DNA of 64,000 nucleotides from Antedon bifida (Eukaryota; Echinodermata; Crinoidea; Comatulida; Antedonidae): the NCBI GenBank assembly GCA_963402885.1, contig OY727097.1, positions 30,125,401-30,189,400 on the forward strand, in the 5' to 3' direction. A program made the position numbers and the translations under genes. This document shows positions 34,061-47,395 of this stretch, piece after piece (position 1 is the stretch's first letter; every line of letters starts with the position of its first letter). A model generated the notes under the pieces. It saw nothing but the letters and a program-made list of their open reading frames with translations. It did no database searches and had not been told where the DNA came from.

Positions 34061-35069
34061 TGTTGGATATACATAATTGAGATAAAATAAATTGAAATAA
34101 AATAATAATTTTGATTTCATAAGAGATTTCCATGTATAAGCAATTTTTTTTGTGAAATTTTACACTTTAATCTCATTTTAATGTCAGTGTAAGGATAAAG
34201 CATCAAACATTTAGTGATTTAATGTAAACTACATAACCATATGGTTTTTCATGTTCATTGAATGTTTGTAGGTCACTAAAGAATCTATACTTAAGACTCA
34301 AGTACAGAAATATCTAGGTTAAATGCACATTGTTACAACATTAAATCAGGATATTTGCAAATGTGTGTGTATTTTTGCTGTTTTACTCCAAATACTGTCG
34401 TCAGTTTTTAGTCAGTTTTATTAAAATCATATTTTATATATATTCTGTAAACAACAGACTGCATTCTGCAACAATTGTTGTTAATAAATAAACTGGTATA
34501 TTGGGTTTTTAACCATAGCCTTGTTTGACATTTACCAATTTCTGAATGTATAATTTATTCACAGGCTATTCATTCATTTATTTACTTACACCAGATACAG
34601 GCCATTTCATATGTCACATCAATACATAAACAAGTGCTGAAATTGAACTATTTCAAAAGAACTATTTCTATTACTTCCTAAAATGTGTCATAAACGGTAA
34701 CATTAAATACTGACATTGAGACGGCCTAACCGAAGCAGAGACAATGATGTCAGCCCCATCTAGCCTAATGATCTTAACTCTGCTACTAACAGCTGAGGGT
34801 AAAATAACACATTCCGTATGATCTAACATAACATCTGTCCTTGCACCTAATTTTGACAGGCCCTGCATCTGTCAGTTCCTGGTAGCTTACTGCTTTTGAT
34901 GGTAGGGTGCTTCAGTATTATCTAACAATTTGAGGATGTTTTTACTTAAATTTAAATTGAGGAGAAGGTCAACTCTTTTATCTACTTAATATTACAATTA
35001 TATCATACAACATATTCATTTCTGTAGTTTTTTTGTAATATATGTGTATCATGTACTGCTCTCATGTTA
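34061..35069. other. Non-coding interval with one unexplained minus-strand frame
   Basis: 34671-34868 on the minus strand is open for 65 codons (MQGLSKLGARTDVM ... VSASVRPSQCQYL) with more coding-like composition than its surroundings, and a CAG immediately precedes its ATG. I do not recognise it. A LINE-like tail (GAATGAATAG on the minus strand) lies near 34568. Confidence 0.3.
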
Positions 35070-35072
35070 GTT

Positions 35073-35294
35073 AAGGAGCATTCGATTTGCAGGAAACTTT
35101 CTACTTACGATGACCTACGACCTAGACATTGATGTGTTGCCGGTCGTTGCCAGGACCTACAAACTATCAAAACTATGTTATTTATTTCACCATAATTCAA
35201 GGGGTGTCAAGGAATAGAGTAAGAAAGCACATCCTGCATGTTCATGGATTGACCTGACCTAAGTCATTCCTAGGTCATCGAAGGCTCCCTAATA
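35073..35294. mobile_element. Possible short inverted-repeat element
   Basis: AAGGAGCATTCGAT on the left and ATCGAAGGCTCCCT on the right form imperfect terminal inverted repeats. ACGATGACCTACGACCTAG and TTCCTAGGTCATCGAAG extend the symmetry. Single copy in the window, so tentative. Confidence 0.35.
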
Positions 35295-35299
35295 TTAGG

Positions 35300-38200
35300 A
35301 TGTGGTTGACATTGCATTCTCTTCTGTCAATCCATTGATGTGTATGTGTGCATAATTTACAGTATTTTCATTGCATAGATGGCATTATAACACACAAATA
35401 CACAACATATAATTTAGGCCAAATTTTGACTAACTTACTGTAATTTTAGCTAATTGTGTTGTTTAATTAATTATCTATATAAATTATATTTATTGATTCA
35501 ATCCTGTTATGGGCAACTTTGGTCGCTGTTGGAAGAAGATGAAATAAAATTTAAAAAAAAAAATTTTCATTGCCTAGATGCCTGGATTTATATAGTGCCT
35601 AATGTTGTGAAACCTCTAAGCGCTGAACATTTTTGCATCAAACAGGTATGGAAACATACTCCCATAATGCAGCTAGTAATAAGCGCAAAGTTGTGTCTTG
35701 ATCTACAATAATATATAATTAATAATTTCACTTTTCCCTGCAAACACACATCATAATTCAAGTCAAATTTTAACTTTGAAATTGCCGGTCATTCATGAAC
35801 CAACGAACCGTTAAACACCATCCATCAAGAATTCATATATGTGTAGTTTCCTCATGGTTTCCTCAATGTCAAATTTTCAATTTTTTCGGAAATTGAGTTA
35901 ATGTTAAGCATTGAGATTTAATCATGTTCTCATGGAATGAAGTATGTGACCTTTTAGTTTTTTAAGTCACACACAGACAGGTGTTTGGGTACAAAACACT
36001 GATGCAATTGGTCTTTTTGAATCTTAAGTAATCAAGGACTAACACGAATATCACCTGGGCCTAATCACCCTGGGCCTAATCACCCTAAGCCATAACACAT
36101 CTGTATACAAAATACTGTACAAAAAGACCGGAAACAGAGAAATTACTACAAGTCCTCCATGGCTAAAATTCTTGATCTAATTTTTGTTTTGCCTTTCTGA
36201 CATTGATAGAATAATCACAACTTGATTAAATCAGTTTAGGCATAATCATGCACGACTTTTGGTTCATGCTGCTTTGGCTAAAACTTTAATGGCATAAAAG
36301 ACAAAACGGAACTGTGATGCTTTGACTCGGACTCAATCATAGGATTTGAACACATGCTAGATAGAACCACCAAGTTATTCCTACAATAAGAAATATCAAC
36401 TACATTGCAGTACTATATTACGAAGTGTCCATCATTAATTAATATATTAAACAAATATATATTATATATGTTTATTCATATTTAAATAAAAAACGTTTAT
36501 AGCAATTTCTGAATTAGTGTATTTTTGTATAAAGGATTAACAAATTCATACAAATATATTAAACCGACTAAAAAAACTACATCAAATTTATCCATACCAA
36601 CATAAATAGGGAAATGGAAACTTTAATAAACAAACTTTAGGAAGTTTAAATCCCCAAAGAATACGTAAGAAACCAACAATGATAAGAACCATTTCAGTAT
36701 TTTTGTCTCGCTGTAATGTTGTTTTTTTAGTTGTATAAAAAACACATTTTGTCGGCATTTGTTAAATAAATTGAACTGGCTTGTTTCTCACAGTTGGCGC
36801 TCTACTACAAGGCCATCTTGTAAATTTGAAAAGAAAAATACGATGTTAAAAGAAAAGGAAAAGTTCTTTACAATATAAATATTTTTCTTTAATCAAACAT
36901 CAAGGACCTACTCAAATGATCTTAATATGATAACACTTTTTAAACTCATAATTTTCATTTTCTCTGTCTTTTTTAATTAGGATATTGGAATCTTTTAACA
37001 ACTAACACTTATTTTAATACTGATTTTAAAATAAAGGATGTTAAGAAAGTGCTAACCATTCCACTTCTTATTTCAATTATAAAAATAAAAAGTTAATTAA
37101 ATTGAGTTTTAATTTAGGCATAATAATTTATAATTATTCTTTAATTAAATAATGGATTTTCATATAGGTAATTTATTATGTAAAACTATCTGTATTTTAT
37201 ATGGTTTAAAGTTTCATATTGAATATGCATTTTTTTCAGATGGAATTAATTTTATAAAATGTTTATAATCATTTTTTAATTAAGATCCTCATTTGCATAA
37301 TTAAACATCACATGTGACTTATTATGCGAGACTATCTGTATCAACTTTTAATTATGCATCTTAAATATTCAATATTTTAATATGCGTTTTTATTCTTAAC
37401 GCAGGTGGAACTAATTTGCATACTTTATTAAGTTCAAGGGAAAATTAACAGCAAAACTAAATGTGTTTTATAAATCAATCAAAGTGTGGTTAAAATTTGG
37501 AATAATTTAACACTTTGTCACGTTCAAATTTAGCACAAACTTTGATTTACGACATGAAAAGTATAACAAATTTTGCGTATCAGACAAATGAACCACACAA
37601 CGCTTGGTTAGCGATCAAAAATTGATATTTATCCGAAGTGGAAACAGATTAATAGAGTACAAGAACATAATGACTGTGCCTTGATGGAGTTAGGGTTAGC
37701 TCACATCAACATTTCTCCTTGCACTTCTGCCAATTTCCCACTTTAAAATTCTCAATTTGAAACTGGTTTAGTGTTTTAATCGCTAAAACAAATATCTTAA
37801 AAAACAAAGTTTTAAATATTAATCACGATTTAAAACAATGTACACTTGCAGTTGTATTCTTAGTAAAATAAAATACTCAGATCACAATCTGCTAATCTTA
37901 ACCTAACTACAACTTAACCAAAGGGGCTTTTTCCCAGGCAGATTAATAACAACGCTTTAACCTGAGATCACCCTAAGCTGGTAAAACCATCAAAGTATTA
38001 AAAGCTACCTTTAAACAATCCTGATGAATTTAAGCTACAAATATCGTCTGTTGATGGTTTAACCTACACAAGGCTGCTCCTGATGAAAAAACTGATCTTG
38101 TTTGTCAATTTTCATTCTGTAAAAACATAGATGGATCCACTGAGGGCAGCCAAACCGGGTTCTCCCCTCCCCCACCCCTCCTAAATTTCGGAAATTACTT

Positions 38201-39650
38201 TGCATGCAAAATATAGGACATCAACATCAATAATTTAACAATTTTAATAAGCCCTTGGCTCATTTTGGATCTTCAATGATAAAGTTTACCATGCAGATGC
38301 TGTGAGTGGTATAATTCAATGTTTTGCAATATTTTCCATATTTTATAAACACTGTGTTTTTACATTTTGTTTTCTGTTTTTTTATCTGTACTTCTAGATT
38401 TGAACGCACACCTTTTGGGCATTAATGATTAGAGCATTATTACAAGCGTAGAGGAAATGCGTAAATGAGTTTTATCAATGTTGTGTCTATGGAACATTAG
38501 ATCTTAGATCATTAGTCTTATCTTGCCAAATTAACCATAGGACCGATAACTAATGAACCATTGGATGAGATACAATTATCATAATGGATGTGACAGAGTC
38601 CTCTTTCTTATTCCAATTAACGTCAACTTCAGCCTCCTAAAGTATGTAACTATGATCACTCCTTCATGTTGCTATACATACTCCATCAACGTGTGACAGA
38701 CCGGAAGACTCCGGAGCCCGATGTAATTTCACACCCGGCCTAACATGTCAATCACAAACGTAGAGGGGAACTATACTCAAGTTCATTTACCAGCCTCGTT
38801 CGTCGCTAATATTACTAACTCCATTGAACAGTGGTAGGCCAAGAGAGCTAAGTATGTGGAGCCAGCTAGACTAGCCTCAAATTAACTTAAGTATAAGAAA
38901 ATATTAGATATAATTTTTTTCATAGCAAATTTAGAAAGTTATTCGAAAATGGTTAAGCTCATATTTTGTGTACATTGAATAAACACAGCATTTTAGATAG
39001 CTTGTTTCAAATATTAAACCATTTCAGTCAGCCAGTATTTCTGTCTCCATGCTTTAAAATAAATTCATTTTTAAATAAATTAATTAGAGCTTATATTTCA
39101 CCTGATATTCAACACAAGTTAATATTTAGAAGGTGTATTTGATTTTCCAATAATTAAATAAAAGGAGAAAAAACAAAATATCAATATCAACTGCAAACCA
39201 AAATGGTGAACTTGGGAAAAATATTACTACCTTTGTGGCCCCAAAATTGAATCATAATCATATTTATGGAAAATATATTTCTTATTTCCTGTTGAAAGTG
39301 GGAAAATTGGATGGGAATCAAATAAATAAATTAACACTGTTTTATACTTAACTTAAACTACTGCTTTCTTATTCTTTATTGCCAAAAACATTTTTAAAAA
39401 AACAACAAACAAACAACTACAAAGTAAGTGGCAGGAAAGACAAAAGGGAATAAAACCCCTATGGCTAAGAGCCAGTGTAACCCTCTTACCGGGGGTACAA
39501 CTGTTCTTTTTGGCATCATAGATTAAGATTATATTGTTTACATTTAATTATTTAAAACACATCAGTAATTCCACACACTAGCATAACAGCAAAAACAGCT
39601 AGATGAGCAATAAATTGTGTCTTTTTTTAATTACATTTTTTATTGAAACT
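35300..39650. other. Long non-coding interval, no gene seen
   Basis: AT-rich DNA with one 16-bp direct repeat (CTGGGCCTAATCACC, 36056-36088). No exon with conserved peptide was recognised on either strand. Small or rapidly evolving exons could be missed. Confidence 0.4.
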
Positions 39651-39661
39651 AAAATGTACAA

Positions 39662-39712
39662 CAACCTCCCTCCCCAAACCCACCCGACCAACCCCCCATC
39701 CCCCCCCCCAAT
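39662..39712 (-). repeat. C-rich tract, possible G-quadruplex on the minus strand
   Basis: Runs of 3 to 10 C (CCTCCC, CCCC, CCC, CCC, CCCCCC, CCCCCCCCCC) lie within about 45 bases. The minus strand therefore has at least four G-tracts with short loops. Confidence 0.6.
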
Positions 39713-40157
39713 CCCAACATTCAATTTCAACATAAATTAATGTGAGCATGATCCATTCTTAAGCAAAGGAAAACACTTTTAACATTTAAAACCTGTCCTA
39801 TCTAAGTCTAAATCTACTTGGTATTTCACTTAAATGTGATTATGGACACTGGTTCTTACAAAAAAAGTTTGCGTAATTCCCCTTTGTGGCAAAGTTTCAA
39901 ACGATGCACTTTCTTTACCTTACCACACTTCAGGTTTTCATACGATATCTTTTGATGCTATCTGGCACATACATATTTCACATCCTTAAATGAAGATTTA
40001 AAAGCTTCAAGTAAAAGGTCAAAGGGTGATGATGTGGAAACATGAAGGTCACTTCCAGGTCATGTAGGCATTACAACATTCATTGACATCAGGTAAACTA
40101 AACGTGACATCACAAATCCTCACGTCTTCATCGTCTTAAAAATGTGTATTTCATTTC

Positions 40158-40345
40158 TATTGTCACAAAACTTTTGTGACAATCATTTAAATTTAGTTTT
40201 GTGACAATTTGTGTTATTGTCACAAAGGTTTTGTAATAACTTTTTGTTTAAAGTGAAACAATTTTAAAATTTGGATGTATTTTCACAAAATGTTTGTGAC
40301 CATTTTGTTTTACTAAAAATGTGTTTTATTGTCACAAATTATTTC
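40158..40345. repeat. Cluster of TTGTCACAAA palindromic words
   Basis: ATTGTCACAAAACTTTTGTGACAAT is a 25-bp palindrome (40159-40183). TTTTGTGACAATTTG, TTATTGTCACAAAGG, TTTTCACAAAATGTTTGTGA and TATTGTCACAAATT follow within 180 bases, forming a local family of inverted short repeats. Confidence 0.7.
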
Positions 40346-40349
40346 TGAA

Positions 40350-41158
40350 AAAAAAGTGGAATATTTATCTATGAAAATACTAAATTTATAGGAAAACAAT
40401 TGAATTATTGTTTTTGAACAGAGATATTTAAAAAAAAACAAAATATTGAATTTTAAATTGATTTTGCAGTTGCCGAATAGATGCAGTTAACTACTAACAC
40501 GCGTTAATTACCGTTCCATCGTTAGGGGATACAGACGAGACTAATTATAACAGCATCTGTTGGCTTGCTATATCATCTCCCTGTTTATTTTTATCGACAA
40601 CTCGCTCGGTCTTCCGAGGAGAACAAATTTAGTTTGGTGGGCGCCCTGCAGTGCAGATTAGGCCGTGCGCCCTAAAGGATTTAGTAACTTCCTTGCCGAG
40701 GTCAATGTCAAATGACACCATTCACAGCAGGGGGTCAAGCTCTGGCTCAACGACTCCAAGCCTCAGATTATAAGATGAAATTCTGCACATGTATACAGGG
40801 CTAACGTTTCACTGTCAAGAAAGGCATGGTATTGCAAGGAGTAGGAGCAGAAAATAATGTTTTAATCTATGTTGAAACATGAGTAATCTTGTTTTTTACC
40901 AACTTGGCCAAAAATACAGATCAGAGTAAATATTACAAGCACCAAATATGGTATTCAAAACTTCAAGAGCATTAGGGATAATATAAAAAGTATTCTACTG
41001 CAGTAAATCTTGTTTTACTGCAATAATGTATGATTTCAGTTCATTTCAATCTTTATGAGGTTGTCATAGAAATAAGTGTATTATTACCCCCCAAAAACAT
41101 GCTAAATAAGACTAAACAAAAACTGCAGTAATTGCAGAAGAATCATTTTAATATGGTC
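40350..41158. other. Non-coding interval
   Basis: 40610-40780 is GC-richer (GGGCGCCCTGCAGTGCAG) but no frame was recognised. Confidence 0.4.
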
Positions 41159-41159
41159 A

Positions 41160-41316
41160 CTAGTTTGACAAAAAAGTGTGATGTGCCCAAATACGGTAGT
41201 GATACTCCCAAATATGGTAGTGATACTCCCAAATATGGTAGTGATATGACATCATCATGTCCATATATGGGCACATCACATTTTTTTGTCACATAAATTT
41301 TGATAGTGTAGACAAG
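41160..41316. mobile_element. MITE family A copy 7, left end missing
   Basis: Begins at CTAGTTTGACAAAAAAGTGT without the AGCTCTGTCTACACT terminus. Three tandem AAATA(C/T)GGTAGTGATA blocks, then ATGACATCATCATGTCCATA and the right end TTTTGATAGTGTAGACAAGG. Confidence 0.8.
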
Positions 41317-41736
41317 GATTTATTATTATACAATTATAAATCAATCAACTAGTATTAGCCATTCATATAGATAGTTAAAAAACAATATTTTTATTTCAAT
41401 TTTGGTGTAAACAAACTATTTTAAATACACCTCTTTAGGAATGCATTGAAACATTTATGTTACTGTAGATAAAAGAAAGTGGGTGAAATTTGTTTCAAAA
41501 TAGAAAAGGAAATACCAAGTCAACACCAGTATCTAGTTTAAGCGGCAGTTGCTTTAATATCATTTAAATTGGTCCTGACCTTTTAATGGGCCAAGTTCAA
41601 AGACTTTATTTTAATGGAAGTTTTAAATATTCAAAGGTGTACTCAGTTTTACAGATTATTATTATTAAGCTTTTATATGGTGTCCTACCAAGAACAGAGC
41701 GCCATTACAATTTACATATCGTGAAATTTGTTCTTA

Positions 41737-41868
41737 AGCTCTATCTACACTATCAAACTTTATGTGACATAAAATGTGATGTGCCCATAAATGGACATGT
41801 CATATCACTACCATATTTGGGCACATCACACTTTTTTGTCAAACTAGTTTCATAGTTTAGACAGAGCT
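41737..41868. mobile_element. MITE family A copy 8, full length with TTA duplication
   Basis: AGCTCTATCTACACTATCAA at the left, TTTCATAGTTTAGACAGAGC plus T at the right, flanked by TTA on both sides (41734-41736 and 41869-41871). Opposite orientation of the internal blocks relative to copy 2. Confidence 0.88.
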
Positions 41869-41879
41869 TTATACAGTTT

Positions 41880-42500
41880 TTTTTTTATCAGGAATTAAAA
41901 AATAAATATACCAAGCTGTGAATTTAGCCCCACAACTACAAATTCTGCAGATTTACCGAAACCTATCAGAGTTATATCGGTGTTACTGACGACGTAGAGG
42001 TACAGTATAACAACGTTTACTGTCACAAGAGCACTTACACGGATGTAACTTACTCCAGTATAAACATAGCTGTAGTGATTACGGTATTCTATAGTTGAAA
42101 AAGGCTTAGCTTCAATCTAGTGTCATTATTATTTAAAATACGGTTAAAAGTAAACATGTTTATTTTAGATAGATTTAAAAACATGTCCATCAAGCCTAAT
42201 ACATGTGTGAATTCTTTCCAATGTTTAAATCCTGTTTATATTAATCAAAGTCATTTTATGAGTTGACACCAAGTAGTAGTAGAGTGACTTTTCATGTTTC
42301 TTGTCACTAGCCCCTCTTGTCACAGTCTGCCAATCAATAAGACCGCATCCCTTGGGGTCAAAGCTGGCTTGTCAATCACAGGATAAATTGACAGTTGTAA
42401 TGGTGGGGCTAGCTAGCTACCTGGTTAGTAAGCTATTTAAAAGTCATAATAGTCATTCCATTATGAGGTCTGTATTTTTTGTCTGTGTTTGTGTTATTGC
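41880..42500. other. Non-coding interval
   Basis: Nothing recognised. A pyrimidine-rich run ending TATTGCTAG (42471-42503) would make a good splice acceptor but leads only into the GAT-rich repeat. Confidence 0.35.
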
Positions 42501-42537
42501 TAGTTGATGGGTTCTCTTATTGGTAGTGGCAGGAAGA

Positions 42538-42815
42538 TGGTATGGGTGATGACGACTATGATAATGGTTTATTGCGATGTGATGAGGGTGATGAGGATGA
42601 TGAGGAAGATTTTGATTATGATGGGGATGATTTTGATTATGATTAGGAAGATTTTGATTATGTGTAGGAAGATTTTGACTATGATTAGGAAGATTTTGAT
42701 TATGATTAGTAAGATTTTGATTATGATGATGATTTTGATTGTGATTATTATGATGATGATTTGGATGAGGATGATTTTGATTATGAAGACAATTTTGATG
42801 AGGACAATAAAAGGA
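42538..42815 (+). repeat. GAT-rich minisatellite (GAAGATTTTGATTATGATTAG)n, possible decayed acidic coding repeat
   Basis: Imperfect 15- to 21-bp units. In one frame they read as acidic peptides (DDDYDNG, DEGDEDDEEDFDYDGDDFDYD), but TAG codons recur in each later unit (EDFDYD, stop). Another frame is open as a Met/Ile-rich repeat and is a by-product. The acidic frame could be the fossil of a low-complexity coding exon, or simply a minisatellite. Confidence 0.75.
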
Positions 42816-42859
42816 ATGATAAGGAGGAGAGTTGAAGTTAGTATTATGAAGATACTGTA

Positions 42860-45800
42860 ATAATGAGGTCGTTGAGATTACGGTAAACTAGATGGAATGA
42901 TCTTGGAGGAGGAAGAATAATGAATAAAGTAACATTTCTTTTTTACCTAAATAATTCCTATTCATAAGGGTTGAAAATGAAATAATCTAATGACTAGACC
43001 AAAACAAATATTTAGACCAAATACAGAGAATGACTGGTTTCATATTTGGAATAAAAAAAAACCCCTATGTTTTCATTTTATCTGTGATCATTTCCTAGTT
43101 GTCAAATAGCATGATCCGCATCACAGCTGTCACTCTGGTTTCCTGTCGTTTCCAGAGAACAGCATCAGCACGCCATCTTTCAAGACCTATGCACATCATC
43201 TTCATATCTATCAGGACTGACACGTTTACATATCATATCACTCAGGTTCGCAGGTCCCTGTCAAAACACATGTATTTCAACAGAAAAACACAAGAGATAG
43301 CATTGATGTATCCGTTGAAAGTCATGTTAAAACCACACAGGAGGTGTCGCCCTCCGTGACAGCGGCTTCTTGTAACCTAGCAACAACTTCCACGTACAAA
43401 TATAATGCATAGAAACTCACAAAATAAAACAATTATAATCGTCAATTGATGTCGGCTGGAAGCTGCGAAGAGGAATGTTAATCGTTAATTTGATAAAGGG
43501 TTTGAATTCAATAGTAACAGAGCTTATATGAAATTCTTTTTAAACTTAGTATTTTTTATATATCACTAGTCAGAATTAGTCCAATGGATGGGCATCATCT
43601 AGTTAGTGTATTTGAGGTTTGGGAAAGTTATAGTTTGGGAAGTTTGGGAAATATACAGTACAGTTAATATGTATCTAGAAATGTATGTATTTTGTGTAAC
43701 ATATTAAGTATAAAAAGAATTTCTATGTCATGTTGCGAGTTGTTATTTTTTTTCCATAAATGGAAAATATTAAAAACAAGTTTGATCCAAAATGAAGTTT
43801 TGCAAAGATTTTTATTTTAATGATGAAATACACCATATGTAAATCTTTCTTTATATTCATCGGAAAACGCCTATAATGTGTTGTTTAAGAAGAAGATGAA
43901 AGGGATGGTAGGGGCCTCACAAAATGTGGGTAGTATCCATATTAAGAACCGATACTTATGATTTACATTTCAGTACCTTTAGAGTTGGCTTGGTAATAAT
44001 TGAATTATAGCAACAACTGGCACAAATACCAAACCTAAAACCCTTTTCCGGATGTACTTATGTTATTTGGGTGCCAAAACTTAACAGCAGCTTAATTCAA
44101 GAACTCAGATACAGCTAGTCAAACTATTCACAATTGAATACTCTGTTTGTGTCCCATATATTTTTTATATATCGTACTATAGACACTAGTAAATGTTGTG
44201 TAAAAAATTATTTTTATCAAACCAATGGTAAAAAGAATTTCTTACACATTGTTAATTACAAACCAGAGGAACATTTACAATTTACAAACTAGTAAAAAGT
44301 TAACTACAGTTTATTTTTCATCATTTTAAAAGCTGTGGTCAGGCAGATTTGAGGAGCAACCAACTTACAAACTACATTAAACTTTGACCTTTCCACACCA
44401 GACAGTCTGACCAGTTTGACGATTGCTATTAGATTTTATGAAAGTTAATGAACATGAAGCAACTTACAGTTAGCCTAATGTCAATGACCTTATTAAGAGG
44501 AATGTCATTTTTAGTAATTTCATTATGACTAAAAATTGTTTGTAAAAATCTATTGTTTATAAATGTTTTAAGATTTTCTTATTACTTTCCAGTTATATTA
44601 CACAACTGAGAAAGTAATCTCTTGAAAATTGGAATAATCATTAAAACCTTTCCGGAGTTAAATTAAAAATTCTCCCAACGGAGTTTGAGATTTGCTTGTT
44701 GATGGTATCATATGTGATAAATGACTTGATAGCGACGAGCAAGTCCTCATACGAAGACGGACACAGCTGGTGTCATTGCTAGCCTGCGTAGCAACACATT
44801 AGATATCATACCAGTTCTTGATAAATCCATCTAACATGTAAACAAACCGGCTTGGCTCAAGCTTCGACCAGTAATGAAAAAATAAACGCAAGTTTCCGAT
44901 AGTAATTTCAGCATCATAATTCAATTTGGTTTTCTGTATCACTTGTCTTGATGGTTGCTGGCTCGAGGGCAACTTATAGATTATTAAAAGCCTCCGATGA
45001 CGTGAACGGAAGGAAGCGTTACATTCAACTTTTTTTTTTATTCTTAGAAATTCCAAGGATGTTGGTCTACGGGTATGGTTCTCCCGTGTGTTTGTAATTA
45101 TCTAGTTAAAGGGATCATCTATTAAACCCATATAAAACAGAAATAATGATGATTAAAAAGGAACCATAAAGGGACATTTACAAAATACCAGTGCATAATT
45201 CAATGGCCAACCCTCATTAAAAAAACACTTTAAAAAAAGATAAAATGGCTATAAAAAAATGCCAAACCTTCATAAAAAGGCATATGGATACTTTAAAAAA
45301 GGGATAATACAGCTAACAACAAATAATTGAGAAGAAATAGGCATTTGAAATACTCTATTTCTGTTGGTATGAAAAAATAGGCTTTATAGTATTGGCATCT
45401 TGACTTCTATCAACATAGTAGTAATTTATTTTACCATTTCAAATTCATAAAAGATAGATAACAAATGCTGGTATGGATGACCATAAGAGTAAAGCTTGTT
45501 TACCAGTCACCCAATAGAGCAGTACATTACAAACAACACGATATTTTTGGCTTGGCCCACGGTATGTCACAAAAATTGTATAAGATTTGTTATATCGGTG
45601 ATTTGTCATAACCAGTCTGTTATAACCATTTACAAAATATATTTTCTTTTTTTTCATAACATAATCTAGATCCATCTTTTATCACTTATTGGCATTGAGG
45701 CAAAAGTTAATTTTCTAATTATAAAATTCCTTTAATATAATGATGATTTGTACAGTAAGCATAAGCCTATGGCATTTTAATGGGTCACTCATTAGTGATG

Positions 45801-46180
45801 TTGGTATAGCTCTATACCTTTTCAACAATGTTGATGTATCTTTCAGTGAGGGATTGTATTAAAAACCTATTTATCATTTTCATGGAATTAGGCCTGTCAA
45901 TTATTATTTTTGTTTCCGATATTAAAAAATGTACAGTATTTTATGGAGGAATGTTTTAGCCCGCAAACTGCTATACAGTCAATATTAAACTAAAGGTAAC
46001 AGAGTAACATTGTTTATTTCAGTGACAGACTGAGTGATGAGATGACGGAGGATGATAGCATATGCTGATGTAATGACTGATGGAATAGGAAACAAGTAAA
46101 ATAGGTTGAATGACTGATGGATAGGAAAAAAAATAGACTAGAGACACCATGTTCAATAGAACATGAACCCAGCCAGTCAT
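42860..46180. other. Non-coding interval, no gene seen
   Basis: GC-richer stretches at 43.1-43.38 kb and 44.7-45.06 kb carry frames of 85-86 codons on opposite strands with no recognisable domain. Neither is called as a gene. Confidence 0.35.
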
Positions 46181-46184
46181 TTTG

Positions 46185-46333
46185 TGCTATCAAACTAGTT
46201 TGAAAAAAAAGTGTGATGTACCCAAATATGGTAGTGATATGCCCAAATATGGTAGTGATATGACATCATCATGCCCATATATGGGCACATCACATTTTTT
46301 TGTCACATAAAGTTTGATAGTGTAGACAGAGCT
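46185..46333. mobile_element. MITE family A copy 9, left terminus trimmed
   Basis: Begins TGCTATCAAACTAGTTTGAA. The middle has two AAATATGGTAGTGATATG blocks and GACATCATCATGCCCATATA. The right end TTTGATAGTGTAGACAGAGC plus T is intact and followed by TTA. Closely matches copies 7 and 10. Confidence 0.85.
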
Positions 46334-46339
46334 TTAAAT

Positions 46340-47180
46340 TAGTATAACTGAATAGGTAAGAATCTAAGTATTATTTCAGTAAGGGAAAAAAAGTGTGTTA
46401 TTAGAAAAGTGGGTGAATGGATGCCCTAAAAATATCACTGCTACTACAGTACAGTATGTTTATTCCATGTAAAGATTTTCTAACTGTTTGCAGGTTTTTA
46501 TCCAGCCCTTAAAAAATGCCATCATCAGCAGTACAGAAGAGTGATTTACATAAACACATGCTAAGTAAAAAACACAAGTGCTTAGTACCATTCAACAAGA
46601 AAGTTATTAATTTCTTTTAAAAATACATAGTCATAATTGAATATCTGAAATGATACAACATCTTTTTTCATTTCATAATCATATTATTACAAGACAAGCA
46701 GCACATTGTATAGCTTATAATAAAACTATCTCTGAACTCAATTGGTTTGAACTTAACAAAATTACATAGTGAATTCCAAGCAGCAAATTGGCGACCCATG
46801 GGGGTCATGTTTTCAAAGTTTTCATTGACCAAAATGAGATTAGATTTAGTATGGTAATTTTATTGCCAGGTGTGAATATAACTACACTGAAAAATTAGTG
46901 ATTGAAGATATAAGCAGTAAATTAAACAGTAGTGGATTGATGTGATCTCGATCTCTCTCTTAGTTCAGTGGCGCAAATCACACTGTAATGGTCATCACTT
47001 GATGTGGTTCACATCAAACTAATGTCCATATCAGTCTAATCGTCCTCCAATATTTTGGTGACCTGTGGCCGTATCAACAATTAAAATGAATACAGATATT
47101 TACATTAATAAAAAAGTTTATAAAAAGTTTTCACCCTATCCTTCTATAATGGTCATATTCATGCATCATACTTCACAGCA
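46340..47180. other. Non-coding interval
   Basis: Nothing recognised. Confidence 0.4.
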
Positions 47181-47395
47181 TTAAAGATGTATTGTCCCCA
47201 CAAAACATGAAAAATAAAGATTAAAAAAATCAGACTTTGAATAGATTATTTTGTAGTTTTAATACAGTTAATCACTTCCAAAAAAAAAAAAAAACTTGAA
47301 AAAATTAATGTTTTCACTTATAAAATGACTTTTTGGTCAAAGTGGATAACTATTAGGTGACATTAAAATGGCACATTAAAAAAAAATGTTTAAAG
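47180..47395 (-). mobile_element. Repeat family B, reverse copy (best preserved)
   Basis: ATTAAAGATGTATTGTCCCC, AAACATGAAAAATAAAGATT, CAGACTTTGAATAGATTATT, CAGTTAATCACTTCC, TTTTCACTTATAAAATGACT, TTTGGTCAAAGTGGATAACT, ATTAGGTGACATTAAAATGG and CACATTAAAAAAAAATGTTT. This gives the compact ~215-bp form of the family. Longer copies contain an extra internal block. Confidence 0.75.

Noticed and set aside
34671-34868. 65-codon minus-strand frame (GLSKLGARTDVM…)
   Set aside because: Coding-like composition but no recognised family, no clear splice sites and no partner exon. Noted only in the interval description.
42504-42860. 118-codon Met/Ile-rich plus-strand frame
   Set aside because: Compositional shadow of the GAT-rich repeat. 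The acidic alternative frame is the more natural reading and is itself broken by stops.
43099-43359. 86-codon plus-strand frame
   Set aside because: No domain, no codon pattern evident, no supporting exon structure.
44799-45056. 85-codon minus-strand frame
   Set aside because: Higher GC than its neighbours but no recognisable protein features or splice sites.
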